Shown: piece after piece, positions 17,113-27,408 of the stretch
How the letters are laid out: each line of letters opens with the position of its first letter
Numbering within the stretch: the stretch's first letter is position 1
Origin: Streptomyces sp. CB01249
GTDB taxonomy: Bacteria > Actinomycetota > Actinomycetes > Streptomycetales > Streptomycetaceae
Reading direction: 5' to 3'
DNA length: 64,000 bases
NCBI RefSeq assembly: GCF_001905735.1
Contig: NZ_LISW01000001.1
Coordinates: 988,603 to 1,052,602 of the forward strand
Translations under genes and position numbers: made by a program
The notes under the pieces: model-generated
Told to the model about the DNA's origin: nothing
The model's input: the letters and a program-made list of their open reading frames with translations, nothing else
Databases searched by the model: none

Positions 17113-17586
17113 TCACGCCTTCGGGATGTCGAAGTAGCGCGTGAGGCCCGAGGCCAGGCCGACGTCACCGGCCACCTTCAGCTTGCGCATCATGAACATG
17201 GTGATGGGGTTGCCGTTGCCGGAGACCAGCTTCAGGAACTCCGCGTCCGCCATGACCAGCGTCGTACGCGGCTCCGCCTCCGAGCGGCCCTCGCTGACGG
17301 TGCAGGTGCCGTCCGCGATCGAGGTCTCGTAGACCACCTCCGTGTGACCGGTGATCTTCCAGCGGATCAGCGCCGTGAGCGCCCCGGCCGCCTCCGGGCG
17401 GAACTGCTGCTTCATCCGGCCGAAGACCTCGCCGAGCACCCGGGCGCGCAGCTCCCCGTGCATGACCTCGGCGAGCTGCTTGGCGGACAGCCCCTTCACG
17501 ATCCGCGCGAACTCCTCGGGGGAGACGGCCGCGAAGTCGAGGGCGGCCAGTTCGCCGGTGACATTGCCGCTGCTGTTGTCGGCCAC
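17113..17586 (-). CDS. SCP2 sterol/lipid-binding domain protein
   Basis: 157 residues from GTG 17586, preceded by AAGGAAC. A single SCP2-like domain covers about 20-155: LTALIRWKITGHTEVVYE, then RTTLVMADAEFLKLVSGN and MMRKLKVAGDVGLASGL. The SCP2 fold binds acyl-CoA or sterol-like lipids in a hydrophobic tunnel and often presents them to dehydrogenases. It is the first gene of a two-gene operon with the acyl-CoA dehydrogenase (4-bp gap). Two tandem palindromes lie 10-40 bp upstream of its start. Confidence 0.88.
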   Translation of the reverse strand: MADNSSGNVTGELAALDFAAVSPEEFARIVKGLSAKQLAEVMHGELRARVLGEVFGRMKQQFRPEAAGALTALIRWKITGHTEVVYETSIADGTCTVSEGRSEAEPRTTLVMADAEFLKLVSGNGNPITMFMMRKLKVAGDVGLASGLTRYFDIPKA

Positions 17587-17595
17587 GCCAGTTCC

Positions 17596-17626
17596 TTACT
17601 CTGGAGTAAACTTACTTTTGAGTAAG
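17596..17626 (-). promoter_or_regulatory. Two tandem palindromic operators upstream of the SCP2/acyl-CoA dehydrogenase operon
   Basis: TTACTC-TG-GAGTAA (17596-17609) and CTTACT-TTTG-AGTAAG (17611-17626) are two perfect inverted repeats one base apart, sharing the half-site TTACT. They lie in an AT-rich island directly in front of the GTG start. The layout suggests a TetR- or MarR-type repressor responding to acyl-CoA. The regulator is not encoded next to it. Confidence 0.7.
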
Positions 17627-17679
17627 GTAAGGGTGCGGCGGTCTCTTCGCAAGACAGGGGCACGGGCTGCCGTACGCGG

Positions 17680-17943
17680 TCACCAGGCGGAGCCGGGGCG
17701 CACCACGAGCCGGGGGTGGTGGGCGGCGAGCGCCTTGTTGGCGCGGGCCAGCTCCGCCAGGGCGAGCTCGCGGTCGGCCTGGTCCTCGATGCCCAGCCGG
17801 GGTCCGCGGAACCTGCGGACCTCCCGCGCGGCGCAGTCGGCATCGAACTCGGCCTGGAGGATGTGCGCGGGGGTGCAGGCGCCGATCAGCGCGGCGATGC
17901 GGTCCGGGATCGGGACGGGGACGAGCAGGTGCGAGGCGGTCAT
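17680..17943 (-). CDS. Small hypothetical protein
   Basis: 87 residues from ATG 17943 (MTASHLLVPVPIPDRIAAL), preceded by GAGAGGGAAC. Soluble, mixed charge, with a helical stretch DQADRELALAELARANKALA. No known domain, signal peptide or membrane segment. Codon usage is typical of the genome. It is separated from the SCP2 operon by the operator island and from the PucR gene by about 217 bp, so it is probably transcribed alone. Confidence 0.6.
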   Translation of the reverse strand: MTASHLLVPVPIPDRIAALIGACTPAHILQAEFDADCAAREVRRFRGPRLGIEDQADRELALAELARANKALAAHHPRLVVRPGSAW

Positions 17944-18160
17944 GGGGGGTTCCCTCTCGATGGTGGCCAGGAGGTCGGGCGTCGGACCGCCGGGTGGGCG
18001 GACCGACTCCACTCCATATAACGAGACGCAGTTCCTGGTTTCGCGTTGAGTACGTCTCCGTGTGGCAACCGTTTGGGAATGACCGGCTATTTCCCCTTAC
18101 CTGCAAGTAGGTTGACTTCGCGTGAGGTGCTCGTCGGGCCTGAGGTGCGTCGCGCGCTGT

Positions 18161-19375
18161 TCAGATGGGTGTGTCGTTGCTGCGAGCCCGCAGCTGCATG
18201 GCGCGGAGCACGGTCTCCGTGGAGAACCGCGCCTCCGGATCGACCAGTTGATCGCCGAAGATCGATTCCAGATTGCGCATCCGGTAGCGGACGGTCTGGG
18301 GGTGTACGTCGAGCAGCTCGCCCATCTGGGCCGCCGTGCCCCGGGTGTCGAGCCAGATCCTGAGGGTTTCGATGAGCCGTTCGCGCCGGTTGGCGCTGAT
18401 GTTGGCCATCGGGGCGAGTTCGCGGCGCGCGAGCTGGTCGAGGAGGACCGGATCGGACAGCAGCCACAGGGTGATGAGGTGGTCGTCGCAGAGGATGGCC
18501 GGCGCGTCCTCGATGACGCCCGCGTCCACGAGTTCCAGGACCCGTCGTGCCCAGCGGACCGAGTCCGAGGCCAGCGACGAGGGGACGGTCAGGCCGATGG
18601 CGGCGCGGACGCCCGGCAGGGCGTGTTCGAGCATGCGTCTTCGCATGTCGTCGAAGGGGCCCGGGATCAGTAAGTGCGGCTGCGGGTCGGTGAAGTCGAC
18701 CAGTACGTCGCGGTCGATCGCCAGCCGGTCCAGGTCGGGGGAGGGGCGCACGGCGACGAGCGTCACCTCGTCCGGCAGCGTCCAACCGGTCTGCTCGCAC
18801 AGCTCCGCGATGGCCACGCGCGGCACCGGCCGCCCGGCCAGGATCAGATGCAGCAGCCTGCGCCGCAAGGTGTCGGTGTGGTCGTCGGAGGCCGACCTCA
18901 CCTCCAAGTACCCCTCGCGCGACAGGGCTTCCAGCTCGTCCACGTAGCTGAACAGCGCGTCCGCGAACGTCAGCATCATGGTGGGGGAGAGGTTGTAGCG
19001 CCTGCCGATCTTCTTCGCCCGGCGCAGGGCCACGCGGGCGCCCAGCCGGTACGCCCCCTGCAACTGGTCCAGGCTGCGCCCCTCGTACGCCTCGAACCGG
19101 CCGAACCTGCGGCACATCTCGTCGCGCAGCGCGGAGGGGGCGGCCGGCTCGGCGACCTGGTCCACGAACACGGAGATGCTCTGCTCGACGCCGACCCGGA
19201 TGCCCTGGCCGTACGGCCCTTCGAGGAGTCGCGCGTACTCGGGATAGGCGCGGGTGACCTCAAGGCCGATCTCCTTGATGAGGCTGGGCAGTTCGGGCCG
19301 CACGATCGTGGCGAACTCCTGCGGCAGCGGTCCCAGCGGCTCTCCCAGCTCCGAGGGTTGCGCAACTCCCGGCAT
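18161..19375 (-). CDS. PucR/CdaR-family transcriptional regulator with a TTA codon
   Basis: 404 residues from ATG 19375 (MPGVAQPSELGEPL), with AGGGGTCAAGG upstream. The N-terminal two-thirds is a helical sensor-like region without a recognised ligand domain. The C-terminal PucR helix-turn-helix is clear: LIETLRIWLDTRGTAAQMGE, then DVHPQTVRYRMRNLESIFG. Codon 235 is TTA (18671-18673 on this strand), making its synthesis potentially bldA-dependent. It is the only regulator in the secreted-protein/mce neighbourhood, which makes it a candidate controller of those genes. Direct evidence for that is lacking. Confidence 0.88.
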   Translation of the reverse strand: MPGVAQPSELGEPLGPLPQEFATIVRPELPSLIKEIGLEVTRAYPEYARLLEGPYGQGIRVGVEQSISVFVDQVAEPAAPSALRDEMCRRFGRFEAYEGRSLDQLQGAYRLGARVALRRAKKIGRRYNLSPTMMLTFADALFSYVDELEALSREGYLEVRSASDDHTDTLRRRLLHLILAGRPVPRVAIAELCEQTGWTLPDEVTLVAVRPSPDLDRLAIDRDVLVDFTDPQPHLLIPGPFDDMRRRMLEHALPGVRAAIGLTVPSSLASDSVRWARRVLELVDAGVIEDAPAILCDDHLITLWLLSDPVLLDQLARRELAPMANISANRRERLIETLRIWLDTRGTAAQMGELLDVHPQTVRYRMRNLESIFGDQLVDPEARFSTETVLRAMQLRARSNDTPI

Positions 19376-20740
<1,365 letters not shown>

Positions 20741-20762
20741 GGCCGCTGGAGCACACAGGTAC

Positions 20763-20795
20763 GGGCCGGCCGCGGAGCCTCTCCGCGGCCGGCCC
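20763..20795 (+). terminator. Hairpin terminator between the two secreted-protein genes
   Basis: A 15-bp perfect stem, GGGCCGGCCGCGGAG (20763-20777) with 20781-20795, around a 3-nt loop, located 23 bp after the stop codon of the first secreted-protein gene. It probably ends that transcript, so the second gene likely has its own promoter or depends on read-through. Confidence 0.8.
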
Positions 20796-20840
20796 GGCCT
20801 TCTCGTTGGGGGCGTCGTACGTACGGTGTCCCGATTGTGA

Positions 20841-21401
<561 letters not shown>

Positions 21402-21451
21402 CCGCAACCCGGTACGAACCACTGCTCGCACCCGTGGAGGGCACCCCCGAT

Positions 21452-22963
21452 ATGCACACCCAGACACCTGTGACCCGCGCGGGGCGCTCCGTGAAGGTCG
21501 CCTCCGTTGCCGGACTGGCCCTGCTCGCCGGGCTGTTGTCGGGCGGAGGCTCGGCGGCCGACGAGAGCCCGGGGCCCGTCAGCCTGGCCGCAGCCTGCGG
21601 AACCGAGAAGAGTGACGTGGCGGCCGTGGCGGCCGCCGTGGCCCTGTCGGTGGACGTCCCGGACTCGGGTGAGGTCGACCGGCCCGTACAGCCGGGGCCC
21701 GTGTCGTTCGGCCTCACGCTCTCACGCGCCGATCTCGCCGCACTGTTGCCGGAGGGGGCTGAGGCCGTCGTGAGCCGGGCCGCGCTCAAGGTGAAGGTCG
21801 CCCAGAACGGAGAGTCGGCCGAGGCTTCATGGGAGCTCAACGCGCCGAGCACTCCCCTCCCGGCCGACGGCGACGTGACGCTCGTCCATTCCGGTGAGGT
21901 CCCCTACGTGACGTTCGGGTCCGCCGGCGATGTCGACTTCTCGCTGGGGGAGTTCACGGTCGAGCTGCGCTCCGCCACGGCGGCGCCCGAGGAGAGCGCG
22001 CCGCCTCTGGCCACGGTGACGTGCCGGTTGAAGGAGGGGGAGAACGGACATGTCGCGACCACGCACGTGACCGCTCCCGGCGGCAGCGAGCCGTCCAGCT
22101 CCCCCGGGACGCCCGCCACCCCGGCAGACGGTGCCGCCGGAGGGAAGGACAAGGACATCACCGTGGAACCGGCGGCCGCCGATGAGGACGATCCCGACTG
22201 GTGCCCTGTCGAGCCACCGGTGGGGGACGTGGACGGGAGTGAGGCACCGCAACCGCCGCCGGGCGCCCCCGTCAAGGAGACGAACCTCCCCGGCGTGTTC
22301 ATGTGTGCCAACGCGCTGGGCCTGGCCAACGTGCAGAAGTTGAACGGGGCCATGATCATCAACGACCCCGATGCCCCGGCGCTCATCAGCGTCATGTCGA
22401 CGAAGCGCACCACGAACCGGAAGGCCAGTGAGGAGGGTGGCCTCTACACCCGGATCGACTCGATCGCCACCCTGGACCTCCCGGATGCCGAGTCCACCTT
22501 CCTCACCTTCGGGTTCCAGCCGGTGACGGCCAAGGTGTCCTTCGAGAACGGGCCCATGACCATCTCCATCGGCAGCGTCAATCCGGGCACGGGGAAAGTC
22601 GACTTCTCCACGGTCTACTTCCAGCAGTCTCTGCGCCTCCACGACGTCAGGATCAACGGTACGCCGCTGGACGTGGGAGACAACTGCAGGACGTCGAAGC
22701 CGTTCAAGGTGGTTCTGGACGGGGGAGATTCGTACAAGAACGTGGCCCTGGGCGGCGTCCTGGAAGGTGAGGTCGACATTCCGGCCTTCACCGGCTGCGG
22801 CTCGGGCGGCGAGGACCTGAACCCGCTCTTCACCGCCTCCATCTCCGGGCCCGGCAACCGGGTCTTCATGAACCAGGCCCCGACCTGCAATCCCGCCAAC
22901 CCCACCCGGTCCTACTGCCCGCCCCCGCTGCCGGAACTGCCCGGCACGAAGCCGTCCACGTAA
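21452..22963 (+). CDS. Secreted DUF6801-type protein
   Basis: 503 residues from ATG 21452, which follows GGAGGG at 21436. A GTG 18 bp earlier is in frame but would consume that site. Signal peptide: MHTQTPVTRAGRSVKVASVA then a hydrophobic core and SGGGSAA. A DUF6801-like beta-rich domain covers about 45-200. A Pro/Ser/Asp-rich linker (about 200-280) leads to a second domain with several Cys (ANALGLANVQKLNGAMIIND near its start, FTGCGSGGEDLNPLFTASIS near its end). No membrane anchor or LPxTG is present. It is the third consecutive exported protein here. The family is of unknown function and common in Streptomyces near envelope genes. Confidence 0.78.
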   Translation: MHTQTPVTRAGRSVKVASVAGLALLAGLLSGGGSAADESPGPVSLAAACGTEKSDVAAVAAAVALSVDVPDSGEVDRPVQPGPVSFGLTLSRADLAALLPEGAEAVVSRAALKVKVAQNGESAEASWELNAPSTPLPADGDVTLVHSGEVPYVTFGSAGDVDFSLGEFTVELRSATAAPEESAPPLATVTCRLKEGENGHVATTHVTAPGGSEPSSSPGTPATPADGAAGGKDKDITVEPAAADEDDPDWCPVEPPVGDVDGSEAPQPPPGAPVKETNLPGVFMCANALGLANVQKLNGAMIINDPDAPALISVMSTKRTTNRKASEEGGLYTRIDSIATLDLPDAESTFLTFGFQPVTAKVSFENGPMTISIGSVNPGTGKVDFSTVYFQQSLRLHDVRINGTPLDVGDNCRTSKPFKVVLDGGDSYKNVALGGVLEGEVDIPAFTGCGSGGEDLNPLFTASISGPGNRVFMNQAPTCNPANPTRSYCPPPLPELPGTKPST

Positions 22964-22978
22964 TCCGCCCGGCACACC

Positions 22979-23012
22979 GAAGGGGCCGCCTCCGCAAGGA
23001 GGCGGCCCCTTC
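22979..23012. terminator. Bidirectional terminator with a GNRA loop
   Basis: A 15-bp perfect stem, GAAGGGGCCGCCTCC (22979-22993) with 22998-23012, closed by the tetraloop GCAA. It lies between the convergent DUF6801 gene and the minus-strand secreted-protein gene and can serve both. Confidence 0.9.
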
Positions 23013-23035
23013 AGGGCTTCACGGCGCGGCAGCGG

Positions 23036-23971
23036 CTACCGCACCGCGGAGTGCCAGTACTGCGCCAGCAGCTTGCCCGCGTCGGGCGCCGCGTCTCGCG
23101 GCTTGTTCATCGTCGCCACGTACGTCTGCGCGCCGTCCAGCGTGACGTTGTTGTTGCCGGAGGCCGACGGCAGGCCCGTCTTCAGGTTGACCGCCCAGTT
23201 GAGCGCGCCGAGCAGGCCGCAGCCGTTGGTGCCGGGCACCGCGTACGTGGTGTCGGTCTGGGTGGCGCCCAGGAGGTTGAGCCGGTTCATCTGGCCGGCC
23301 GTGTCCGGAGTGCCGTCGCCGGCGAACTTCTCGCTGGAGATGGCCGGCTGGGTGAGGTTCTGCGGCTTGAGCAGGATCGGGTCCGAGGCGGAGCCGATGT
23401 AGCACTTGTCACCGAGGATCGGGTTCTGGAGGTGGATCCGGACCGGGAGGGTGAGGATCGGCTTGCCGGTCGTCGTGCCCGCCACGAGCTGGAAGCCGGT
23501 CGGGGTGTTGACCGACTCGATGGTCGCCGTCACCCGGTTCAGGTTCACGTCGGTGAGGGTGTTGCAGATGCCGGTGATGACGGGCACGTCGTTCGGGCAC
23601 ATCAGCCCGAGCAGGCCGCCCGGCACCTTCGCGGAGTCGGCGATGAGCGCGCCGCCCGCCGGGGAGACCACGGTGGACGTGCCGCCCGGGTGGTTGACCA
23701 CGCCGACCTGGAGGTCGCTGACGCCGACCGGCACCTCGGTGTTGCCGAGCTTGATGGAGCCGCTCGCCGAGTGGGACGACACACAGATCGCGGTGTCCGT
23801 CGCCCCGTCGGCCGCCAGCATCGCCGGGTCGTCGACCGGGCAGCGGCTGAAGGGCGCCCAGCTTCCGTTCAGCGTCGCCGGGGCGGCCGTGGCCGTGCCC
23901 ATCGACGCGACGGCGGCGAGCGCGGTGAAGGAGGCCAGCAGCCCCACACGTACCCGGTTCGAGGTTCTCAT
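23036..23971 (-). CDS. Secreted protein of unknown function
   Basis: 311 residues from ATG 23971, with AAGGGGAAG upstream. Signal peptide MRTSNRVRVGLLASFTALAA, with the region ending TATA-APATLNG as the likely cleavage site. Mature blocks include SGSIKLGNTEVPVGVSDLQV, then NRVTATIESVNTPTGFQLV and LGDKCYIGSASDPILLKPQN. Six Cys residues are spaced across the mature part. The sequence looks like an all-beta envelope protein. It resembles nothing I can name with confidence. It converges on the DUF6801 gene and is divergent from the mce operon across a 777-bp region, so it may share that regulatory region. Confidence 0.78.
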   Translation of the reverse strand: MRTSNRVRVGLLASFTALAAVASMGTATAAPATLNGSWAPFSRCPVDDPAMLAADGATDTAICVSSHSASGSIKLGNTEVPVGVSDLQVGVVNHPGGTSTVVSPAGGALIADSAKVPGGLLGLMCPNDVPVITGICNTLTDVNLNRVTATIESVNTPTGFQLVAGTTTGKPILTLPVRIHLQNPILGDKCYIGSASDPILLKPQNLTQPAISSEKFAGDGTPDTAGQMNRLNLLGATQTDTTYAVPGTNGCGLLGALNWAVNLKTGLPSASGNNNVTLDGAQTYVATMNKPRDAAPDAGKLLAQYWHSAVR

Positions 23972-24436
23972 GTCTTCCCCTTGTTTCCGATGTGCGCAGC
24001 GAATTGAGCGCGGAATGCGGAATGCGGAATGCGGGTGCCGGGACGGCGTCGGACGGGGCCGGTACGAAATCCCATTCACCGAGCCGTGAGGTTACTGGCG
24101 GGAAACACCGGTACACAATCCCGCCGTATGAGATTCTGTGGACAGGTCGTGCATTTCCGTCAGGGATGAGTACGGGATCCGGCCTTCTTGTCACTTCGTG
24201 CGCAGACGCTCGCGGGCGCGGCCGCGAGTCAGGCCTGCCGGATATGCGGAATCCCGCCTGTCACTTGTGCATTCGAGCCGGTCCCGAGCGCTTCTCGATG
24301 CGCTGTGCGGCGTACGCGCCCCGGCGGCCGGCCCCGGAACTTGTCACGAGGCGACAGTTTTTCCGGCCGTTCTGCTCAGTCGATGAGAAAGAATCACCCC
24401 CTGCGCGCCCTCGCGCGAAAACTTGATGACCTGGTA

Positions 24437-24466
24437 TTGCGGCCCAGGTTACCCACCCGTAGCGTC
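24437..24466 (+). promoter_or_regulatory. Candidate mce operon promoter (site 2 of the shared motif)
   Basis: TTGCGG (24437-24442), 17 bp, TAGCGT (24460-24465). The 18-mer TTACCCACCCGTAGCGTC (24449-24466) matches that at 19959-19976 at 16 of 18 positions. A start near 24472 would give a leader of roughly 275 nt before the mce ATPase gene. Confidence 0.5.
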
Positions 24467-24614
24467 GCCTCCGTCAGCAACTCCTCCGGCGCGTCCGGAG
24501 GTTGCCCGCCCGTCGGCAGGGAGTCCGGACGCAGGTCCGGCCCCCTGGGCCGCGGGGTTCCGGCCTGCACCGACGGACGGCAGTGCGCAGTACTTCACAA
24601 GATCGGAACCGGAA

Positions 24615-24633
24615 TTTGTCATCCGATGACAAA
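24615..24633. promoter_or_regulatory. Perfect palindromic operator upstream of the mce operon
   Basis: TTTGTCAT-CCG-ATGACAAA is a perfect 8-bp inverted repeat around 3 bp, 116 bp upstream of the first mce gene. A degraded relative, TTGTC-N7-GACAG, lies at about 24341-24355 with the same half-site spacing (TTGTC-N7-GACAR). This points to a dimeric repressor with two sites. Confidence 0.6.
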
Positions 24634-24748
24634 CGGACCGGATCTTTGCGAATGGGCTGCTCAAGGGCTTGTCCTGGCGGTGCCGGTGAACTTAACGTGC
24701 GCCCCTCGGCGCATTTCTGTCACTTCGTGAGCGCACGCAGGAGGTGGG

Positions 24749-25744
24749 ATGGGAATCGAAGTAGTGGTCGAAGGGCTCACCAAGTCTTTCGGCAAGCAGA
24801 ACATCTGGCAGGATGTGTCGCTCACGCTTCCCGCAGGCGAGGTCAGTGTCATGCTCGGCCCGTCCGGGACGGGAAAGACGGTGTTCCTCAAATCCATCAT
24901 CGGCCTCCTCAAACCTGAGCGCGGGCGCGTTCTCGTCAATGGCGTCGACATGGTGAACGGCTCCGAGCGGGACATCATGGAGACGCGCAAGCTCTTCGGT
25001 CTCATGTTCCAGGACGGCGCGCTTTTCGGTTCCATGTCGCTTTTCGACAACATCGCGTTCCCGCTCCGGGAGCACACGCGTAAGAAGGAATCCGAGATCC
25101 GCCGCATCGTCATGGAGCGGATCGACGTCGTGGGCCTCCTGGGTGCGGAGAACAAGCTCCCCGGTGAGATATCCGGCGGTATGCGCAAGCGCGCCGGCCT
25201 CGCCCGGGCCCTCGTCCTCGACCCGCAGATCATCCTCTGCGACGAACCGGACTCCGGCCTCGACCCGGTCCGCACCGCGTACATCTCGCAGCTCCTCGTC
25301 GACCTCAACGCGCAGATCGACGCGACGATGCTCATCGTCACCCACAACCTCGACATCGCCTCGACCGTGCCGGACAACATGGGGATGCTGTTCTGCCGCA
25401 ACCTCGTCACCTTCGGGCCGCGCGAGGTGCTGCTCACCAGCGACCTGCCCGTCGTCAACCAGTTCCTCGCCGGCCGCTGCGAGGGGCCCATCGGCATGTC
25501 CGAGGAGAAGGACGCCGCCACCCTCGCCGCCGAGGAACTGAACGGCTACGGACAGGGCATCAGCTCGGCCAACGCCCCCCGCACCGTCGTCCCCCAGCTG
25601 GAGCCCTCGCCCGGCCTGCCGGTGCGCCAGGGCGCCCTGCGCCGCCGGGAACGCGTCATGTCGATGATCGGCGAGCTGCCGGAGGCGGCCCGTACCGCGA
25701 TCCTCAACAGCTACAGCCCGGCCGTGGGCGGTGGACGCCGGTGA
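24749..25744 (+). CDS. Mce transporter ATPase (MlaF/Mkl-like)
   Basis: 331 residues, ATG after a strong GGAGGT. ABC ATPase motifs: Walker A GPSGTGKTVFLKSI, signature ISGGMRKRAGLARAL, Walker B IILCDEPDSGLDP. The residues after about 245 form the C-terminal extension typical of Mce ATPases, and the segment GELPEAARTAILNSYSPAVG lies near the end. It energises import of lipids (sterols, fatty acids or phospholipids in relatives) through the YrbE permeases and the Mce protein conduit. It heads an operon whose genes overlap or nearly touch. In mycobacteria the equivalent ATPase is usually encoded elsewhere, whereas here it is in the operon. Confidence 0.92.
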   Translation: MGIEVVVEGLTKSFGKQNIWQDVSLTLPAGEVSVMLGPSGTGKTVFLKSIIGLLKPERGRVLVNGVDMVNGSERDIMETRKLFGLMFQDGALFGSMSLFDNIAFPLREHTRKKESEIRRIVMERIDVVGLLGAENKLPGEISGGMRKRAGLARALVLDPQIILCDEPDSGLDPVRTAYISQLLVDLNAQIDATMLIVTHNLDIASTVPDNMGMLFCRNLVTFGPREVLLTSDLPVVNQFLAGRCEGPIGMSEEKDAATLAAEELNGYGQGISSANAPRTVVPQLEPSPGLPVRQGALRRRERVMSMIGELPEAARTAILNSYSPAVGGGRR

Positions 25745-26601
25745 CCGCCCCCATGCCCGTACGGCCCCCCGGCGAACCGGAGCCGGTGGACCGCGCCCCG
25801 GAGCCCGCGAAGGCGCCCGAGGCCCCGCGCCCCAGCAAGCTCGCCGCGCCCCTGCGCGAGACCGGGCGGCTGTTCGCGCTCGCCGGGACCGTGACCCGGG
25901 AGACCTTCCGACGCCCCTTCCAGGTGCGGGAGTTCATCGAGCAGTTCTGGTTCGTCGCCAGCGTCACCATCCTGCCCGCCGCCCTCGTCTCCATCCCGTT
26001 CGGCGCGGTCATCGCCCTCCAGGTCGGCTCGCTCACCCAGCAGCTCGGCGCCCAGTCCTTCACCGGCGGCGCCAGCGTCCTCGCCGTCATCCAGCAGGCC
26101 AGCCCGATCATCGTGGCCCTGCTGGTCTCCGGGGCCGCCGGGTCCGCGATCTGCGCCGACCTCGGCTCCCGGAAGATCCGCGAGGAGCTGGACGCCATGG
26201 AGGTCATGGGCGTCTCGCCCGTGCAGCGCCTGGTCGTCCCGCGCGTGCTCGCCACCATGCTCGTCGCCGTCCTGCTCAACGGCCTCGTCTCCGTCGTCGG
26301 AACCCTCGGCGGCTACTTCTTCAACGTGATCCTCCAGCACGGCACCCCGGGCGCGTACCTCTCCAGCTTCTCCGCCCTCGCCCAGCTGCCCGACCTCTAC
26401 GTCAGCGAGGTCAAGGCGCTGATCTTCGGCTTCATCGCGGGCATCGTCGCCGCCTACCGCGGCCTCAACCCGCGCGGCGGTCCGAAGGGCGTGGGCGACG
26501 CGGTCAACCAGTCCGTCGTCATCACCTTCATGCTGCTGTTCTTCGTGAACATGGTCCTCACGGCGATCTACCTGCAGATCGTCCCCGCGAAGGGGAGCTG
26601 A
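25741..26601 (+). CDS. YrbE/MlaE-type Mce permease 1
   Basis: 286 residues from GTG 25741, overlapping the ATPase stop (GTGA). About 35 Pro-rich residues precede the MlaE permease domain with five to six membrane segments: FWFVASVTILPAALVSIPFG, then SGAAGSAICADLGSRKIREE (the cytoplasmic loop contacting the ATPase) and LDAMEVMGVSPVQRLVVPR. It forms the inner-membrane channel of the lipid importer with permease 2. Confidence 0.92.
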   Translation: MTAPMPVRPPGEPEPVDRAPEPAKAPEAPRPSKLAAPLRETGRLFALAGTVTRETFRRPFQVREFIEQFWFVASVTILPAALVSIPFGAVIALQVGSLTQQLGAQSFTGGASVLAVIQQASPIIVALLVSGAAGSAICADLGSRKIREELDAMEVMGVSPVQRLVVPRVLATMLVAVLLNGLVSVVGTLGGYFFNVILQHGTPGAYLSSFSALAQLPDLYVSEVKALIFGFIAGIVAAYRGLNPRGGPKGVGDAVNQSVVITFMLLFFVNMVLTAIYLQIVPAKGS

Positions 26602-26604
26602 CCC

Positions 26605-27408
26605 ATGTCAATGCTCGGCTGGCTCGACAGATCCGGTGACCAGCTCGCCTTCTACGTACGGGCACTGATCTGGATCCCGCGCACCCTGCGCCGCTACCTC
26701 AAGGAGGTCCAGCGCCTGCTGGCCGAGGTCGCCTTCGGCAGCGGCGGCCTCGGGGTCGTCGGCGGCACCATCGGCGTGATGATCGCGATGACCCTCGCCA
26801 CCGGCACGGTCGTCGGACTCCAGGGCTACGCGGCCCTCAACCAGATCGGCACCGCCGCGTTCACCGGCTTCATCTCCGCGTACTTCAACACCCGCGAGAT
26901 CGCCCCGCTCGTCGCCGGACTCGCCCTCTCCGCGACCGTCGGGGCCGGCTTCACCGCGCAGCTCGGCGCCATGCGCATCAACGAGGAGGTCGACGGCCTC
27001 GAATCGATGGGCGTGCGCTCCATGCCCTACCTCGTCACCACGCGCATCATCGCCGGGGTCGTCGCGATCATCCCGCTGTACGCGATCGGCCTGCTGTCCT
27101 CGTACGTCGCGTCCCGCTACGTCACCGTCCTGTTCAACGGCCAGTCGGCGGGCACGTACGACCACTACTTCAACCTCTTCCTGTCCCCGGCGGACGTGCT
27201 GCTCTCGGTGCTCAAGGTGCTGATCTTCAGCGTGATGGTGATCCTCGCCCACTGCTACTACGGCTTCCACGCCACCGGCGGGCCCGCCGGGGTGGGGGTG
27301 GCCGTCGGCCGGTCCGTGCGGAACGCGATCGTGCTGATCAGCGTCACCGACTTCTTCCTCTCGCTCGCCATCTGGGGCGCCACGACGACGGTGAAGGTGG
27401 CCGGCTGA
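26605..27408 (+). CDS. YrbE/MlaE-type Mce permease 2
   Basis: 267 residues from ATG 26605, 3 bp after the first permease. It has the same MlaE fold, with the coupling-loop motif LSATVGAGFTAQLGAMRINE followed by VDGLESMGVRSMPYLVTTRI. It pairs with permease 1 as a heterodimer. The stop overlaps the ATG of the first Mce protein (TGATG). Confidence 0.92.
   Translation: MSMLGWLDRSGDQLAFYVRALIWIPRTLRRYLKEVQRLLAEVAFGSGGLGVVGGTIGVMIAMTLATGTVVGLQGYAALNQIGTAAFTGFISAYFNTREIAPLVAGLALSATVGAGFTAQLGAMRINEEVDGLESMGVRSMPYLVTTRIIAGVVAIIPLYAIGLLSSYVASRYVTVLFNGQSAGTYDHYFNLFLSPADVLLSVLKVLIFSVMVILAHCYYGFHATGGPAGVGVAVGRSVRNAIVLISVTDFFLSLAIWGATTTVKVAG

Larger units (their letters stand above)
23972..24748. other. 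Long regulatory region upstream of the mce operon
   Basis: 777 bp without a convincing gene. It contains three tandem copies of the 7-mer CGGAATG around 24010-24030. It also contains a repeated TGTCACTTCGTG word (about 24190 and 24717), a promoter-like element (24437-24466) and the perfect palindrome at 24615-24633. The length and density of repeated words indicate a heavily regulated promoter shared by divergent genes. Confidence 0.55.
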
